From Paracoccus fistulariae (lineage in GTDB: Bacteria > Pseudomonadota > Alphaproteobacteria > Rhodobacterales > Rhodobacteraceae): a stretch of DNA of 64,000 nt. This document shows positions 1-8,314 of this stretch, piece after piece (the stretch's first letter is position 1; each line of letters begins with the position of its first letter). The DNA lies in assembly GCF_028553785.1 (NCBI RefSeq), contig NZ_CP067136.1:186001-250000 (forward strand), read 5' to 3'. Below the pieces are notes generated by a model that searched no databases, was not told where the DNA came from, and worked only from the letters and a program-made list of their open reading frames with translations. The position numbers and the translations under genes are program-made.

Positions 1-1
1 T

Positions 2-847
2 GAGCCGGTGTCGAATTTCACCAAGCCCGATTATCTGGCCGCGGTCGAGCGTGCCAAGGATTACATCCGCGCGGGCGATATCTTTCAGGTCGTGCCATCG
101 CAGCGCTGGCGGATGGACTTTCCGTTGCCGCCCTTCGCGCTTTATCGCAGCCTGCGCCGCACCAACCCCTCGCCCTTCATGTTCTTCCTGAACATGGACG
201 GGTTCCAGATCGTCGGCGCCAGCCCCGAAATTCTGGTCCGGCTGCGGGACGGCGAAGTGACGATCCGCCCGATCGCCGGGACCCGCCCGCGCGGCAAGGA
301 TGAGGCCGAGGATCGCGCCCTAGAAGCTGATCTGCTGGGGGACCAGAAGGAACTGGCCGAGCATCTGATGCTGCTGGACCTGGGCCGCAACGATGTCGGC
401 CGCGTGGCGAAGCCGGGCACCGTCCGCCCGACCGAGAAATTTGTGATCGAGCGCTATAGCCATGTGATGCACATCGTCTCGAACGTGGTGGGCGAGCTGC
501 GCGAGGGCGAAGACGCGCTGTCGGCGCTGCTGGCCGGTCTGCCTGCGGGCACCGTCTCGGGCGCGCCCAAGGTCCGCGCGATGGAGATCATCGACGAGTT
601 GGAGCCGGAAAAGCGCGGCATCTATGGCGGGGGGGTCGGCTATTTCGCCGCCAATGGCGAGATGGACATGTGCATCGCGCTGCGCACCGGCATCGTGAAG
701 GATGGCGGGCTGTTCATCCAGGCGGGCGGCGGCGTGGTTTACGACAGCGATCCCGAGGCTGAATTTCAGGAATCGGTAAATAAAAGCCGGGCTTTGCAAC
801 GGGCTGCGGAAAGTGCCGCGCGATTTGTGCGCGGCGGAAATTCCTGA
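2..847 (+). CDS. trpE: Anthranilate synthase component I, 3' part
   Basis: Converts chorismate plus glutamine-derived ammonia to anthranilate, the first committed step of tryptophan synthesis. The frame is open from base 2, so the true start and the N-terminal regulatory region lie upstream of the window; about 281 residues of an expected 500 or so are present. The chorismate-binding core is unmistakable: [71 protein letters not shown] and the closing NKSRALQRA segment. The GTG at position 8 is an internal valine, not a start. No trpG or trpD follows; the next gene is on the other strand. Family assignment is very secure; only the 5' part is missing. Confidence 0.97.
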   Translation, partial: EPVSNFTKPDYLAAVERAKDYIRAGDIFQVVPSQRWRMDFPLPPFALYRSLRRTNPSPFMFFLNMDGFQIVGASPEILVRLRDGEVTIRPIAGTRPRGKDEAEDRALEADLLGDQKELAEHLMLLDLGRNDVGRVAKPGTVRPTEKFVIERYSHVMHIVSNVVGELREGEDALSALLAGLPAGTVSGAPKVRAMEIIDELEPEKRGIYGGGVGYFAANGEMDMCIALRTGIVKDGGLFIQAGGGVVYDSDPEAEFQESVNKSRALQRAAESAARFVRGGNS

Positions 848-1100
848 TTTTCCTTAGTGAAGGCAGCGAGGCAGAATTTAAGCGATTCTGTCCTGCTGCA
901 TTCCGCTCCTGCTATTTCCAATTCGAAAATCGAGATGATCGCGGGGGCCTGCACGGTCAAAACAGGGATTATTTACGCAGGCCTTCTTGTAAATGACGTA
1001 ACGTAATTTATCGGTCCTGTTCTTTTCGAAAATCTAAGCATCTGGCCGAATAAGGCTGAATTGTTTCTACAATAATCTTACGGAATGTTAAGAATAAGAA
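848..1100. other. AT-rich intergenic stretch after trpE
   Basis: No convincing coding frame. It holds a weak hairpin: ggcctgc at 946-952 pairs with gcaggcc at 977-983 across a 24-base loop and is followed by ttcttgt. This could end trpE transcription, but the loop is long. The rest is noticeably more AT-rich than the surrounding genes. Confidence 0.4.
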
Positions 1101-1120
1101 AGGCGGCCCAAAGGCCGCCT
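1101..1120 (-). terminator. Rho-independent terminator of the PRC-barrel gene
   Basis: Perfect 8-bp stem, aggcggcc with ggccgcct, around the loop caaa. Read on the minus strand it is followed by ttcttattctt. It lies 24 bases after the stop of the PRC-barrel gene. Confidence 0.8.
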
Positions 1121-1144
1121 CGCAGATTTATAGATCAAAAGCGA

Positions 1145-1885
1145 TTAATTGGTTGTTTCAGGGGCTTCGCCCTCGGCCGGCATATCGCCGCCATCTGCAG
1201 GCATTTCTGACGTTTCCGCAGGCATTTCCGCCGGCATTTCCGTCGGTGCCGCGGTTTCGGCCGGCATTTCGGCGGGTGCCGCATCCGTGGCAGGCATGGT
1301 CGAGGGCGCGGCCTCACGCTCGCGGAAGACATATTCCGGCGCGGCATCCGCCTCTTCCTGCGTCAGATCGCTGGTGATTTCCTGCGCGTCATAGTTCAGC
1401 GTCAGCTGATCCCACGGCACGGCGATCTGCTTTTCACCAATGCCCAGGAAGCCGCCCACGCCGATCACGGCGGCGATCATCTGGCCGGTGCCGCTGTCGA
1501 CGATGATGTCGTTGATATCGCCGATCGGCGTGGCGTCGCCGGTGACCACGGTGGCGCCGGTGACCCAGTCGAGGCGCAGCTCATTCATGGCCTGCTCTTG
1601 CACGATCTTGCCGCTGGCGGCCAGTTCGGCAGTGGCTGCGGCCTTGGCGGCTTCCTCGGCGGCAGCTTCGGCTGCGGCGGCATCCGCAGCCTCTCCGCCT
1701 TCCATCGCGCTGCCCGCCTCGGGCGCGGCTGTCGGATCGCTTGCCGGATCCGCAGGCATGTCCGTCGCGGGCGTCTGGGCCATGTCGGACGGCTCTTCGG
1801 TCGCGGGTTCGGCCGCATCCTGAGCGAAGGCGGAACCCATGGAGAGGGGCAACAGAATTGCAGTGGTCAGCATGAACTTACGCAT
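1145..1885 (-). CDS. Secreted PRC-barrel domain protein with MPAE-rich tail
   Basis: 246 residues. The start is the ATG at 1885, which follows a strong AAGGAGGA site and opens a clear signal peptide (MRKFMLTTAILLPLSMGSAFAQ); the frame extends upstream but without a better start. After cleavage comes an Ala/Glu/Pro/Met-rich linker to about residue 95, then a PRC-barrel domain at about 100-165 (LDWVTGATVVTGDATPIGDI, IIVDSGTGQMIAAVIGVGGF, GIGEKQIAVPWDQL). The last 50 or so residues are a degenerate repeat built on MPAE and MPAET. PRC-barrel modules occur in RimM, photosynthetic reaction-centre H subunits and many envelope proteins of unknown role. The function here is unknown; an extracytoplasmic location is well supported. 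It lies downstream of gpt but is separated from it by a terminator. Confidence 0.85.
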   Translation of the reverse strand: MRKFMLTTAILLPLSMGSAFAQDAAEPATEEPSDMAQTPATDMPADPASDPTAAPEAGSAMEGGEAADAAAAEAAAEEAAKAAATAELAASGKIVQEQAMNELRLDWVTGATVVTGDATPIGDINDIIVDSGTGQMIAAVIGVGGFLGIGEKQIAVPWDQLTLNYDAQEITSDLTQEEADAAPEYVFREREAAPSTMPATDAAPAEMPAETAAPTEMPAEMPAETSEMPADGGDMPAEGEAPETTN

Positions 1886-1949
1886 GTCTTTTCCTCCTTG
1901 AACGATTGCACGTTGCCGCCAGAGCGCGACTGCCAAGAACAAGACATTA

Positions 1950-1972
1950 CCCCCCGGGCGAGTTCCGGGGGG
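1950..1972 (-). terminator. Terminator downstream of gpt
   Basis: Perfect 8-bp stem of six C-G pairs plus two G-C pairs (1950-1957 with 1965-1972) and a 7-base loop. On the minus strand it is followed by the T-rich gtaatgtcttgttctt. It sits between the gpt stop and the PRC-barrel start, so the latter probably has its own promoter. Confidence 0.7.
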
Positions 1973-2009
1973 CAGGGCGATTTCATGGAAAGAGCTGAAT
2001 TGATTTAGA

Positions 2010-2510
2010 TCAGTCTGTGCCGCGATAGGGCTGCACATATTGCAGCGCCATATCCCAGGGGAAAAAGATCCAGGTATCCTGACTGACCTCGGTCACATAG
2101 GTCTGAACCATCGGCTTGCCCTTTGGCTTGGCATAGACGGTGGCGAAATGGGCTTTCGGATACATCTCCCGGATCAGTTCCAGCGTGCGGCCCGAATCGA
2201 CCAGATCATCGACGACCAGGATGCCTTCGCCATCGCCCATCAGCGCCTCGTCAGGCTTTTTCAGCACTTCCAGCGCGCCCTGACCGGCCTCGGATCCCAC
2301 GCCTTTGTAGGACCGGATCGAGATCGTATCGATGGTGCGGATGTCCAGTTCGCGCGCCACGATCATCGCCGGAACCAGCCCGCCGCGCGTCACCGCGACC
2401 ACCGCCCGCCAGTCTTTCCCATCCAGCCGCCAGGACAGCGCCCGTGCGTCGCGATGCAACTGATCCCAGCTTACGTGAAAACCCTTTTCGTGGGGCAGGC
2501 GGTCCATCAT
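2010..2510 (-). CDS. gpt: Xanthine-guanine phosphoribosyltransferase
   Basis: 166 residues. Purine salvage enzyme that transfers phosphoribose from PRPP to xanthine, guanine and, more weakly, hypoxanthine. The type I PRPP-binding loop is at about 97-110 ([14 protein letters not shown]); TRGGLVPA at 41-48 and the aromatic WIFFPWD at 147-153 match the Gpt family, and the length is typical. Two ATG codons are adjacent (2510 and 2507), preceded by aaggag. The upstream LysE-type gene ends 25 bases before the start, so gpt is probably co-transcribed with it and fabI. Confidence 0.95.
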   Translation of the reverse strand: MMDRLPHEKGFHVSWDQLHRDARALSWRLDGKDWRAVVAVTRGGLVPAMIVARELDIRTIDTISIRSYKGVGSEAGQGALEVLKKPDEALMGDGEGILVVDDLVDSGRTLELIREMYPKAHFATVYAKPKGKPMVQTYVTEVSQDTWIFFPWDMALQYVQPYRGTD

Positions 2511-2534
2511 CTTGCGGCTCCTTCGTCCGTCGCG

Positions 2535-3149
2535 TCAGGGGCGCAGGATCAGCGTCAGGCCCAACAGGCCGATCAGCAATCCCGCACCACGATCAATCCA
2601 GAATTTCGCCGCATAATAGCGACGTCGCGGCCAAGGCAAAGCCATCAGACAGGCCACGGCGGTATAAAATACCATCTCCACGCTGACCGCCGTGCCGTAA
2701 ATCGCGATTTTATCCAGGTTTGTCAGGGCGGAAGGGAAAACCGACAGCAGGACCGAGGAATAGAACAGCGCGGGCTTGGGGTTGGACAGATTCAGCGTCA
2801 CGCCACCCCAGAAGGTGATTCCGCCGCTGCCTTCGGCCGGATCGGGCAGGGGGTCGCGGGCATGTTTCCACATCTTCCAGCCGATCCAGGCCAGGTAAAT
2901 CCCGCCCAGCACCGACAGCGCCCGATAGGTCCAGGGCATGGTCTTGAAGATCAGCGTCAGTCCCAGCAGGGACACCGCGCACCACAGCGAGGCGCCAAAG
3001 GCCAGCCCCCACGCATAGGGCAGGGTGCGTGCCCGCCCAAGCGCGAAGGCGCTTTGGCTGGCGGCAATGACGGCGGGGCCGGGGGCCAGAATCGCGGGAA
3101 TCAGGATCCCCGCGAAGATCTGCAATTGCTGGGCGGTCACCGTCATCAT
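2535..3149 (-). CDS. LysE/RhtB-family amino-acid exporter
   Basis: 204 residues counted from the ATG at 3149; the second ATG, at 3146, is equally possible. An upstream in-frame start would overlap fabI, so it was not used. The protein is almost wholly hydrophobic with five to six predicted membrane segments, and shows the family's N-terminal GILIPAILAPGPAVIAA, a glycine-rich YLAWIGWKMWK stretch and NLSNPKPALFY, the usual NPKxxLFF-type motif. LysE/RhtB proteins export amino acids such as lysine, homoserine or threonine. The substrate cannot be told from the sequence. It begins 26 bases after fabI. Confidence 0.88.
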   Translation of the reverse strand: MMTVTAQQLQIFAGILIPAILAPGPAVIAASQSAFALGRARTLPYAWGLAFGASLWCAVSLLGLTLIFKTMPWTYRALSVLGGIYLAWIGWKMWKHARDPLPDPAEGSGGITFWGGVTLNLSNPKPALFYSSVLLSVFPSALTNLDKIAIYGTAVSVEMVFYTAVACLMALPWPRRRYYAAKFWIDRGAGLLIGLLGLTLILRP

Positions 3150-3174
3150 CGGCTGTGCGATCGGGCGGGGCGGA

Positions 3175-4002
3175 TCAGTCTTTCTTGACCACGGAAATAT
3201 CCGGCGCATCGACGGCTTTCATGCCGACAACGTGATAGCCGGCATCGACGTGATGGGTTTCCCCGGTCACGCCCGCACCCAGATGCGACAGCAGGTAAAG
3301 CGAGGAATTCCCGACATCTTCCTGCGTGACATTGCGACGCAGGGGCGAGTTCAGCTCGTTCCATTTCATGATGTACCGGAAGTCCCCGATGCCCGAGGCC
3401 GCCAGCGTCTTGATCGGTCCGGCGCTGATCGCATTGACCCGGATGCCGTCCTTGCCGAAATCCTCGGCCAGGTAACGCACGCTGGCTTCCAGCGCGGCCT
3501 TGGCGACGCCCATCACGTTGTAATGCGGCATGACGCGTTCGGCCCCGTAATAGGTCAGGGTCAGCATGCTGCCGCCATCGGGCATCATCGCTGCGGCGCG
3601 GCGGGCGACCGCGGTAAAGGAATAGACCGAAATATCCATTGTCATCAGGAAGTTATCGCGCGTCGTATCGGCATATTTGCCGCGCAACTGCTCTTTGTCG
3701 GAAAAGCCGATGGCATGGACCAGGAAGTCGATCTTGCCCCATTCCTGCTGCAGGCTTTCGAACAGCGCGTCGATCGAGGCGCCCTCGCTGACATCGCAGG
3801 GCAGCACCAGATCCGAGCCCAGCTGCGCCGCCAGCGGAGCAACGCGCTTCTTCAGCGCCTCGCCCTGATAGGAAAACGCCAGTTCGGCCCCTTGGGACGC
3901 CAAGGCCTTCGCGATGCCCCAAGCGATGGATTTGTCATTGGCCAGACCCATGATCAGTCCACGTTTTCCTGCCATCAGGCCGTTTTTCTGCTCGCTTGAC
4001 AT
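3175..4002 (-). CDS. fabI: Enoyl-[acyl-carrier-protein] reductase (NADH)
   Basis: 275 residues. Catalyses the last reduction of each fatty-acid elongation cycle. It is a divergent SDR: the nucleotide-binding segment GLANDKSIAWGIAKAL is at 19-34, and the catalytic residues line up with E. coli FabI as Tyr151, Tyr161 and Lys168 within TYYGAERVMPHYNVMGVAK. The C-terminal part includes the DAGYHVVGM segment. The start ATG at 4002 sits in an 82-base divergent intergenic region shared with pdxH. It is followed closely by the LysE-type gene and gpt on the same strand. FabI is the target of triclosan-type inhibitors in other bacteria. Confidence 0.97.
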   Translation of the reverse strand: MSSEQKNGLMAGKRGLIMGLANDKSIAWGIAKALASQGAELAFSYQGEALKKRVAPLAAQLGSDLVLPCDVSEGASIDALFESLQQEWGKIDFLVHAIGFSDKEQLRGKYADTTRDNFLMTMDISVYSFTAVARRAAAMMPDGGSMLTLTYYGAERVMPHYNVMGVAKAALEASVRYLAEDFGKDGIRVNAISAGPIKTLAASGIGDFRYIMKWNELNSPLRRNVTQEDVGNSSLYLLSHLGAGVTGETHHVDAGYHVVGMKAVDAPDISVVKKD

Positions 4003-4084
4003 GTTGTGACTCTCGCGCTTTCAACCTTTTAAGAAAATTGCTTATGGCAAAGGTCAGGCGGCATCAAGCGCAAGGAACGGTTGA

Positions 4085-4699
4085 ATGAGTGATAGAGAAG
4101 GCCTGTTTGCGGGCGATGACCCGTTCGAAATCGCCCGGCGGTGGCTGGCCGAGGCGGAAAAGACCGAACCCAACGATCCCAATGCCATCGCGCTGGCAAC
4201 CGTGGATGAGGACGGTCTGCCGGATGTCCGGATGGTATTGCTGAAAGAGATCGAAGGCAGCGGCACCGACGGTTCATTCGTATTTTATACAAATTATGAA
4301 AGTGCCAAGGGTCGGCAATTATCTGCGACTGGTAAGGCCGCTTTCGTGCTACACTGGAAATCGCTGCGCAGGCAGATCCGCGTCCGCGGCACAGTGACGC
4401 GGGAAGACGGGCCGCAGGCGGATGAATATTTTGCAAGCAGGTCGCTGCAAAGCCGGATCGGGGCATGGGCTTCGCGGCAGTCCCAGCCTTTGACCAGCCG
4501 TGGGCGACTTTTAGCCGATGTGACGAAATGTACGGTTCGGTATGGAAATTTTCCCAAAAGACCCCCATTTTGGGGTGGGGTGAGAATAAACCCCTTAAAT
4601 ATCGAGTTTTGGGCTGATGGAGTGTTTCGCTTGCATGACCGCTTTCTTTGGGACATACAAAAGGAAACAGGTTGGACTGTTCAAAGATTGTATCCTTGA
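4085..4699 (+). CDS. pdxH: Pyridoxamine 5'-phosphate oxidase
   Basis: 204 residues. FMN-dependent oxidation of pyridoxine or pyridoxamine phosphate to pyridoxal 5'-phosphate, the last step of vitamin B6 synthesis and salvage. FMN and substrate motifs are present: VRMVLLK at 48-54, [15 protein letters not shown] at 65-79, [13 protein letters not shown] at 90-102, the RLHDRFLWD segment at 182-190 and the terminal RLYP. Length is normal. It is divergent from fabI. The stop overlaps a possible promoter for the next gene. Confidence 0.96.
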   Translation: MSDREGLFAGDDPFEIARRWLAEAEKTEPNDPNAIALATVDEDGLPDVRMVLLKEIEGSGTDGSFVFYTNYESAKGRQLSATGKAAFVLHWKSLRRQIRVRGTVTREDGPQADEYFASRSLQSRIGAWASRQSQPLTSRGRLLADVTKCTVRYGNFPKRPPFWGGVRINPLNIEFWADGVFRLHDRFLWDIQKETGWTVQRLYP

Positions 4700-4722
4700 C
4701 AGCTTGACCTTCGGGGTAAGAT
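4696..4722 (+). promoter_or_regulatory. Possible promoter of the cold-shock-domain gene
   Basis: TTGACA at 4696-4701 overlaps the pdxH stop. TAAGAT at 4717-4722 could be the -10 element, but the 15-base spacer is shorter than ideal. It is followed by a hairpin with a seven-T run in its loop (tgcctgacga at 4722-4731 with cgtcggca at 4741-4748, one bulge), which would fall in the 5' leader. Tentative. Confidence 0.3.
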
Positions 4723-4861
4723 GCCTGACGATATTTTTTTCGTCGGCAGCAGGTTATCTTCGTGGAGTCCTGATAGAGTGGCACGCGGAACACGCTAAGC
4801 AGGCGAATGCTGTCGGTGAACTGAAGAATAGCACGAAATGTGCGATGCGGTGATAAAGACG

Positions 4862-5458
4862 ATGACGGACGAAAATGGACTGAAACTAATCTTCGGCGTG
4901 GTCAAATGGTTTGACCCGGCGAAGGGCTATGGTTTCATCTTGAATTCCGAGGGTGGCGCAGACATCCTCTTGCACGCGAACAAGCTGCGAAACTTCGGGC
5001 GCAGTTCGGTTGCCGACCAATCGCGGGTGGCGGTCTGGATGCAGCCCACCAAACGCGGGCTTCAGGCAACCGAGGTGGTCTCGATCGAGCCCCCCGTCAC
5101 CGATGGCAGCGCACCGATTGCGGATCTGGAAAACGGTGTCATCGAACAGCTTGACAGCCTGCCGCTTCGTCCGGCGCGGGTGAAATGGTTCGATAAGGCC
5201 AAGGGCTTTGGTTTTGCCAATATTTTCAGCCTTCCCGACGATGTTTTCCTGCATGTCGAGGTGCTGCGCCATTCCGGCTTTGCCGATCTGGCGATTGGCG
5301 AGGCGATTGGCATTCGCGTGGTCGAAGGTCCGCGCGGGCTGATGGCCGCTCAGGTCACCAGCTGGGACAGCGGCGTGCCGCAAAGCGACAGCCTGTTTGG
5401 CGCGTCGGATGATGATCACGACCGGGATGATGATTTTCTAGCCCATGTCGCTGAATAA
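4862..5458 (+). CDS. Protein with two cold-shock domains
   Basis: 198 residues from the ATG at 4862; an upstream in-frame ATG at 4838 would add eight residues. Two cold-shock domains are present. The first starts near residue 10 with FGVVKWFDPAKGYGFI, the second near residue 105 with ARVKWFDKAKGFGFA; both keep the RNP1-like aromatic core. A short acidic tail (DDDHDRDDDF) ends the protein. Cold-shock domains bind single-stranded RNA or DNA and act as RNA chaperones or antiterminators. Double-domain versions are a known alphaproteobacterial type, in contrast to the 70-residue CspA. The 3' end overlaps the DUF192 gene by 14 bases, so the two are translated from one message. Confidence 0.92.
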   Translation: MTDENGLKLIFGVVKWFDPAKGYGFILNSEGGADILLHANKLRNFGRSSVADQSRVAVWMQPTKRGLQATEVVSIEPPVTDGSAPIADLENGVIEQLDSLPLRPARVKWFDKAKGFGFANIFSLPDDVFLHVEVLRHSGFADLAIGEAIGIRVVEGPRGLMAAQVTSWDSGVPQSDSLFGASDDDHDRDDDFLAHVAE

Positions 5459-5951
5459 GGTCGCTACGGCGGCCTTTCTTGTTTGCGGTTTCTTCCTCGC
5501 TGCGCCTGCCCTGGCGCAGCCTGTGACATGCGCGCCGGATCTGGTGCAGTTCAGGACGCCGGAGGCTGTTCGAAGTTTCCGCGTCGAAATCGCCGATGAC
5601 GCGGCAGAGCGCGCACGCGGGTTGATGTATCGCCGTGAGCTGGCGGATGATTCGGGCATGCTGTTCATCTATGACAGTCCGCGCCCCGCCAGTTTCTGGA
5701 TGCGAAACACCTATATTCCGCTGGATCTGATCTTCCTCGATTCGGTCGGCGTGATTCGGCATATCCACCGCAACGCCCGTCCGATGGATGAGACACCGAT
5801 CCCCGGCGCGGCTTTGGGCGATCCCGACCCGGACCGCCTGATGGTTCTGGAAATCCCGGCGGGTCAGGCCGATGCGAATGGCCTTGGCGTCGGGCAGCCG
5901 ATGGCCTATCCGGCCTTGGATCAGGAACTTGCGGCCTGGCCATGCGACTAG
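5445..5951 (+). CDS. DUF192 family exported protein
   Basis: 168 residues with an N-terminal signal peptide (about 1-24, ending APALAQ). The remainder is a complete DUF192 domain: RARGLMYRRELADDSGMLF, then SFWMRNTYIPLDLIFLDS and GVIRHIHRNARP. The DUF192 fold is a small beta-barrel of unknown biochemical function, often secreted. The start lies inside the end of the cold-shock gene (14-base overlap), indicating coupled translation. This cold-shock/DUF192 pairing may be ancestral in this group, but that is inference. It is followed by tRNA-Pro on the same strand. Confidence 0.9.
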   Translation: MSLNKVATAAFLVCGFFLAAPALAQPVTCAPDLVQFRTPEAVRSFRVEIADDAAERARGLMYRRELADDSGMLFIYDSPRPASFWMRNTYIPLDLIFLDSVGVIRHIHRNARPMDETPIPGAALGDPDPDRLMVLEIPAGQADANGLGVGQPMAYPALDQELAAWPCD

Positions 5952-5992
5952 GGCTTTCCTCTGCCCGACCTATCGGCTAGAAGCCGCCAAGT

Positions 5993-6069
<77 letters not shown>

Positions 6070-6209
6070 TCAAACACCACCCCTGTTGCAGCGACTTCTG
6101 GTTCGGCGGTTGGAAAAGGCCGCCCGCCTGCTTTGGGACGTTTCTTTTGGGTTGCGCCCCTTTGAACAGATCCGATGATTTTCGAAAGAAACGCGACAGT
6201 GGTGGTCTG

Positions 6210-6917
6210 ATGAGGCGCATTCTTTTTCGATTTTCGCTGGCTCTGGCCGTCTTCATCGGCCCGTCCGCTGTCGGGCAAGAGCCTGACTATGCCGCGATGA
6301 TGGCCGAGGCTGCCTGGGATTGGCGACCCGGAGACCTGATTTTTCGCAATGGGATCAACGAAATTGACGGGATGCTACAGCGTGCATTTGATCTTCGATG
6401 GGAATCGGTCGGGATCCTGCGCGCCAGCAGCGGTGGCCCCCGCGTGGTCTACGCCGATCAGACAGAGGGCGTGACCGAAGAGATGCTCTATGAGCATGTC
6501 GAAGGACTGTCACCTGATGATTACGCGGTCTATCGGTTACGCGATTACGGCACGGCGCAGGACGCTTATGGACAGATGTTGGCGGGGCCGCTGGCGCGGC
6601 TGGCGCTGTTGATCTCTTACGGTGCGCCCTTCGATGATCTGTTCCTCCTGGGGGACGGTGCTTTCTACAACGCGGAGCTGGCATATCAGGGCGCGTTGAA
6701 TGAAGGGATCGTGCTGGGCGCCCCGATCCGGCTTCGACAGCTTGCGGCAGGCCCCGGCGATCTGGATCCCGAATTCCGCGCGATCCTGCAGGAACACCGT
6801 TACTGCCGCTATGAACTTTCCTTCGACGATTGCTGGGACAACAGCCTTGGCGATCAGGCCATCGTGACGACCGATGGCTTGATCTCGTCGGGGGCGCTGG
6901 AGCAGGTTTATCCCTAG
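6210..6917 (+). CDS. YiiX-like (NlpC/P60-type) secreted protein, catalytic residues missing
   Basis: 235 residues from the ATG at 6210, which opens a signal peptide (MRRILFRFSLALAVFIGPSAVG); an upstream in-frame ATG at 6147 would bury it. The body resembles YiiX/YebB permuted papain-like hydrolases: GDLIFR at 41-46, a WxxVGI segment at 64-69, and an AFYNAELAYQGA segment near 151-162 followed by GAPIRL. In active members the second motif carries the catalytic His (HVGI) and the third the catalytic Cys (YCSEL). Here they are Ser66 (codon tcg) and Asn154 (codon aac). Both losses are clear in the DNA and the frame is intact, so this looks like an inactive or repurposed family member. Its role is unknown. 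Confidence 0.72.
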   Translation: MRRILFRFSLALAVFIGPSAVGQEPDYAAMMAEAAWDWRPGDLIFRNGINEIDGMLQRAFDLRWESVGILRASSGGPRVVYADQTEGVTEEMLYEHVEGLSPDDYAVYRLRDYGTAQDAYGQMLAGPLARLALLISYGAPFDDLFLLGDGAFYNAELAYQGALNEGIVLGAPIRLRQLAAGPGDLDPEFRAILQEHRYCRYELSFDDCWDNSLGDQAIVTTDGLISSGALEQVYP

Positions 6918-6946
6918 CGTCGGGCAGCCCCCTGTCAAGCGGCGTG

Positions 6947-8221
6947 TCAGCGCCGCCCGATCCCCAGGATTTGATACAGTACCAGCGCGGCCAGCGTTGA
7001 CGTGCCGATGCCACCCAGGGCGAAGCCGCCGATATTCACGGTGAAATCGCCCGCGCCCAGAATCAGCGCAACGCCCACCGTGAACAGGTTCCGCGAATCC
7101 GAGAAATCGACCCTGTTATCCACCCAGATCCGCGCCATGGCCGAGGCGATCAGGCCAAAGACCGACACCGCCAGACCGGCCAGAACAGGCGCCGGAATGG
7201 TCTGCAGGATGGCGCCGAATTTCGGCGACAGGCCCAGAAAGATCGCAATCATCGCCGCCAGCGGAAAGATCAGCGTCGAATAGACCCGTGTCATCGCCAT
7301 CACGCCGATATTCTCGGCATAGGTGGTGACGCCGGTGCCGCCGCCAGAGCCGGCGATCATGGTGGCAATCCCGTCGCCCAGAAAGCCGCGGCCGATATAG
7401 CGGTCCATATTCTGCCCGGTGATTGATCCCAGTGCCTTGATATGGCCCAGATTCTCGGCCACCAGCACGATGGCGACCGGGGCGATCAGGCTGATCGCCT
7501 GCCAGTCGAAGACCGGCGATTCGAATTTCGGCAGGCCCAGCCAGGGCGCATTCGCCACGCGGGCGAAATCGATGCCCGGCACCAGCCCCGCGCCATTGCC
7601 GAAGACCAGCACCAGCGCATAGCCAAAGACCAGCGCCATCAGCACCGCGACCCGGCGAAGCGCCCGTGGCCCATAGGCCGAGATCATCGCCATGCACAGC
7701 ACGGTGCCAAGCGCGATGGCCATATGCGCGATGCTGCCATTCAGCTGGCTGACGGCCACAGGCGCCAGGTTCAGCCCGATGGCCACGCCGATGGCGCCGG
7801 TGACGGCGGGCGGCATCAGCTTTTCGACCCAGCCGGATCCCACCGCCATCACGATCAGCCCGATCAGCGCATAGACCGCCCCCGCCGCGATGATCCCGCC
7901 AAGCGCCACGCCGATATTCGGATTGGCGCCGCTGCCTGAAAATCCGGTCGCCGCGATCACCACCGCGATAAAGGCGAAAGAGGATCCCAGATAGCTGGGC
8001 ACCCGGCCGCCGGTGATGACAAAGAACAGCAAGGTGCCGATGCCCGAAAAGAACACCGCGACATTGGGATCGAACCCCATCAGCAGCGGCGCAAGGATGG
8101 TCGATCCCGACATGGCTAGCAGATGTTGCAGGCTCATCGGCAGCGCCGCCGCCAGCGGCAGTTTTTCGTCGGGCAGGACGGTGGCGCCGGTCGCGCGGCG
8201 CCAGGTGGGGAAATAGGCCAT
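6947..8221 (-). CDS. Uracil/xanthine permease (NCS2 family)
   Basis: 424 residues, inner-membrane nucleobase symporter with about 12-14 membrane segments. Family motifs are clear: SLQHLLAMSGSTILAPLLMG near the N-terminus, VAENLGHIKALGSITG in the middle, and TGVTTYAENIGVMAMTRVYST, the NCS2 substrate and cation site with a conserved Glu. The pattern is closest to uracil permeases (UraA/PyrP/RutG) rather than to xanthine or urate transporters. It begins 94 bases downstream of the SDR gene that ends the large minus-strand operon, so it may belong to that transcript or stand alone. No pyrimidine-catabolic genes are adjacent. Confidence 0.88.
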   Translation of the reverse strand: MAYFPTWRRATGATVLPDEKLPLAAALPMSLQHLLAMSGSTILAPLLMGFDPNVAVFFSGIGTLLFFVITGGRVPSYLGSSFAFIAVVIAATGFSGSGANPNIGVALGGIIAAGAVYALIGLIVMAVGSGWVEKLMPPAVTGAIGVAIGLNLAPVAVSQLNGSIAHMAIALGTVLCMAMISAYGPRALRRVAVLMALVFGYALVLVFGNGAGLVPGIDFARVANAPWLGLPKFESPVFDWQAISLIAPVAIVLVAENLGHIKALGSITGQNMDRYIGRGFLGDGIATMIAGSGGGTGVTTYAENIGVMAMTRVYSTLIFPLAAMIAIFLGLSPKFGAILQTIPAPVLAGLAVSVFGLIASAMARIWVDNRVDFSDSRNLFTVGVALILGAGDFTVNIGGFALGGIGTSTLAALVLYQILGIGRR

Positions 8222-8314
8222 GATATCCCTTAGGTCGTGATGCTGCGCGGGTTTAAGGGCATTTCACCGCGAAATGCCAGCGACCTTCTGCCGCTTCGCT
8301 TGGGCGACGTGCAG

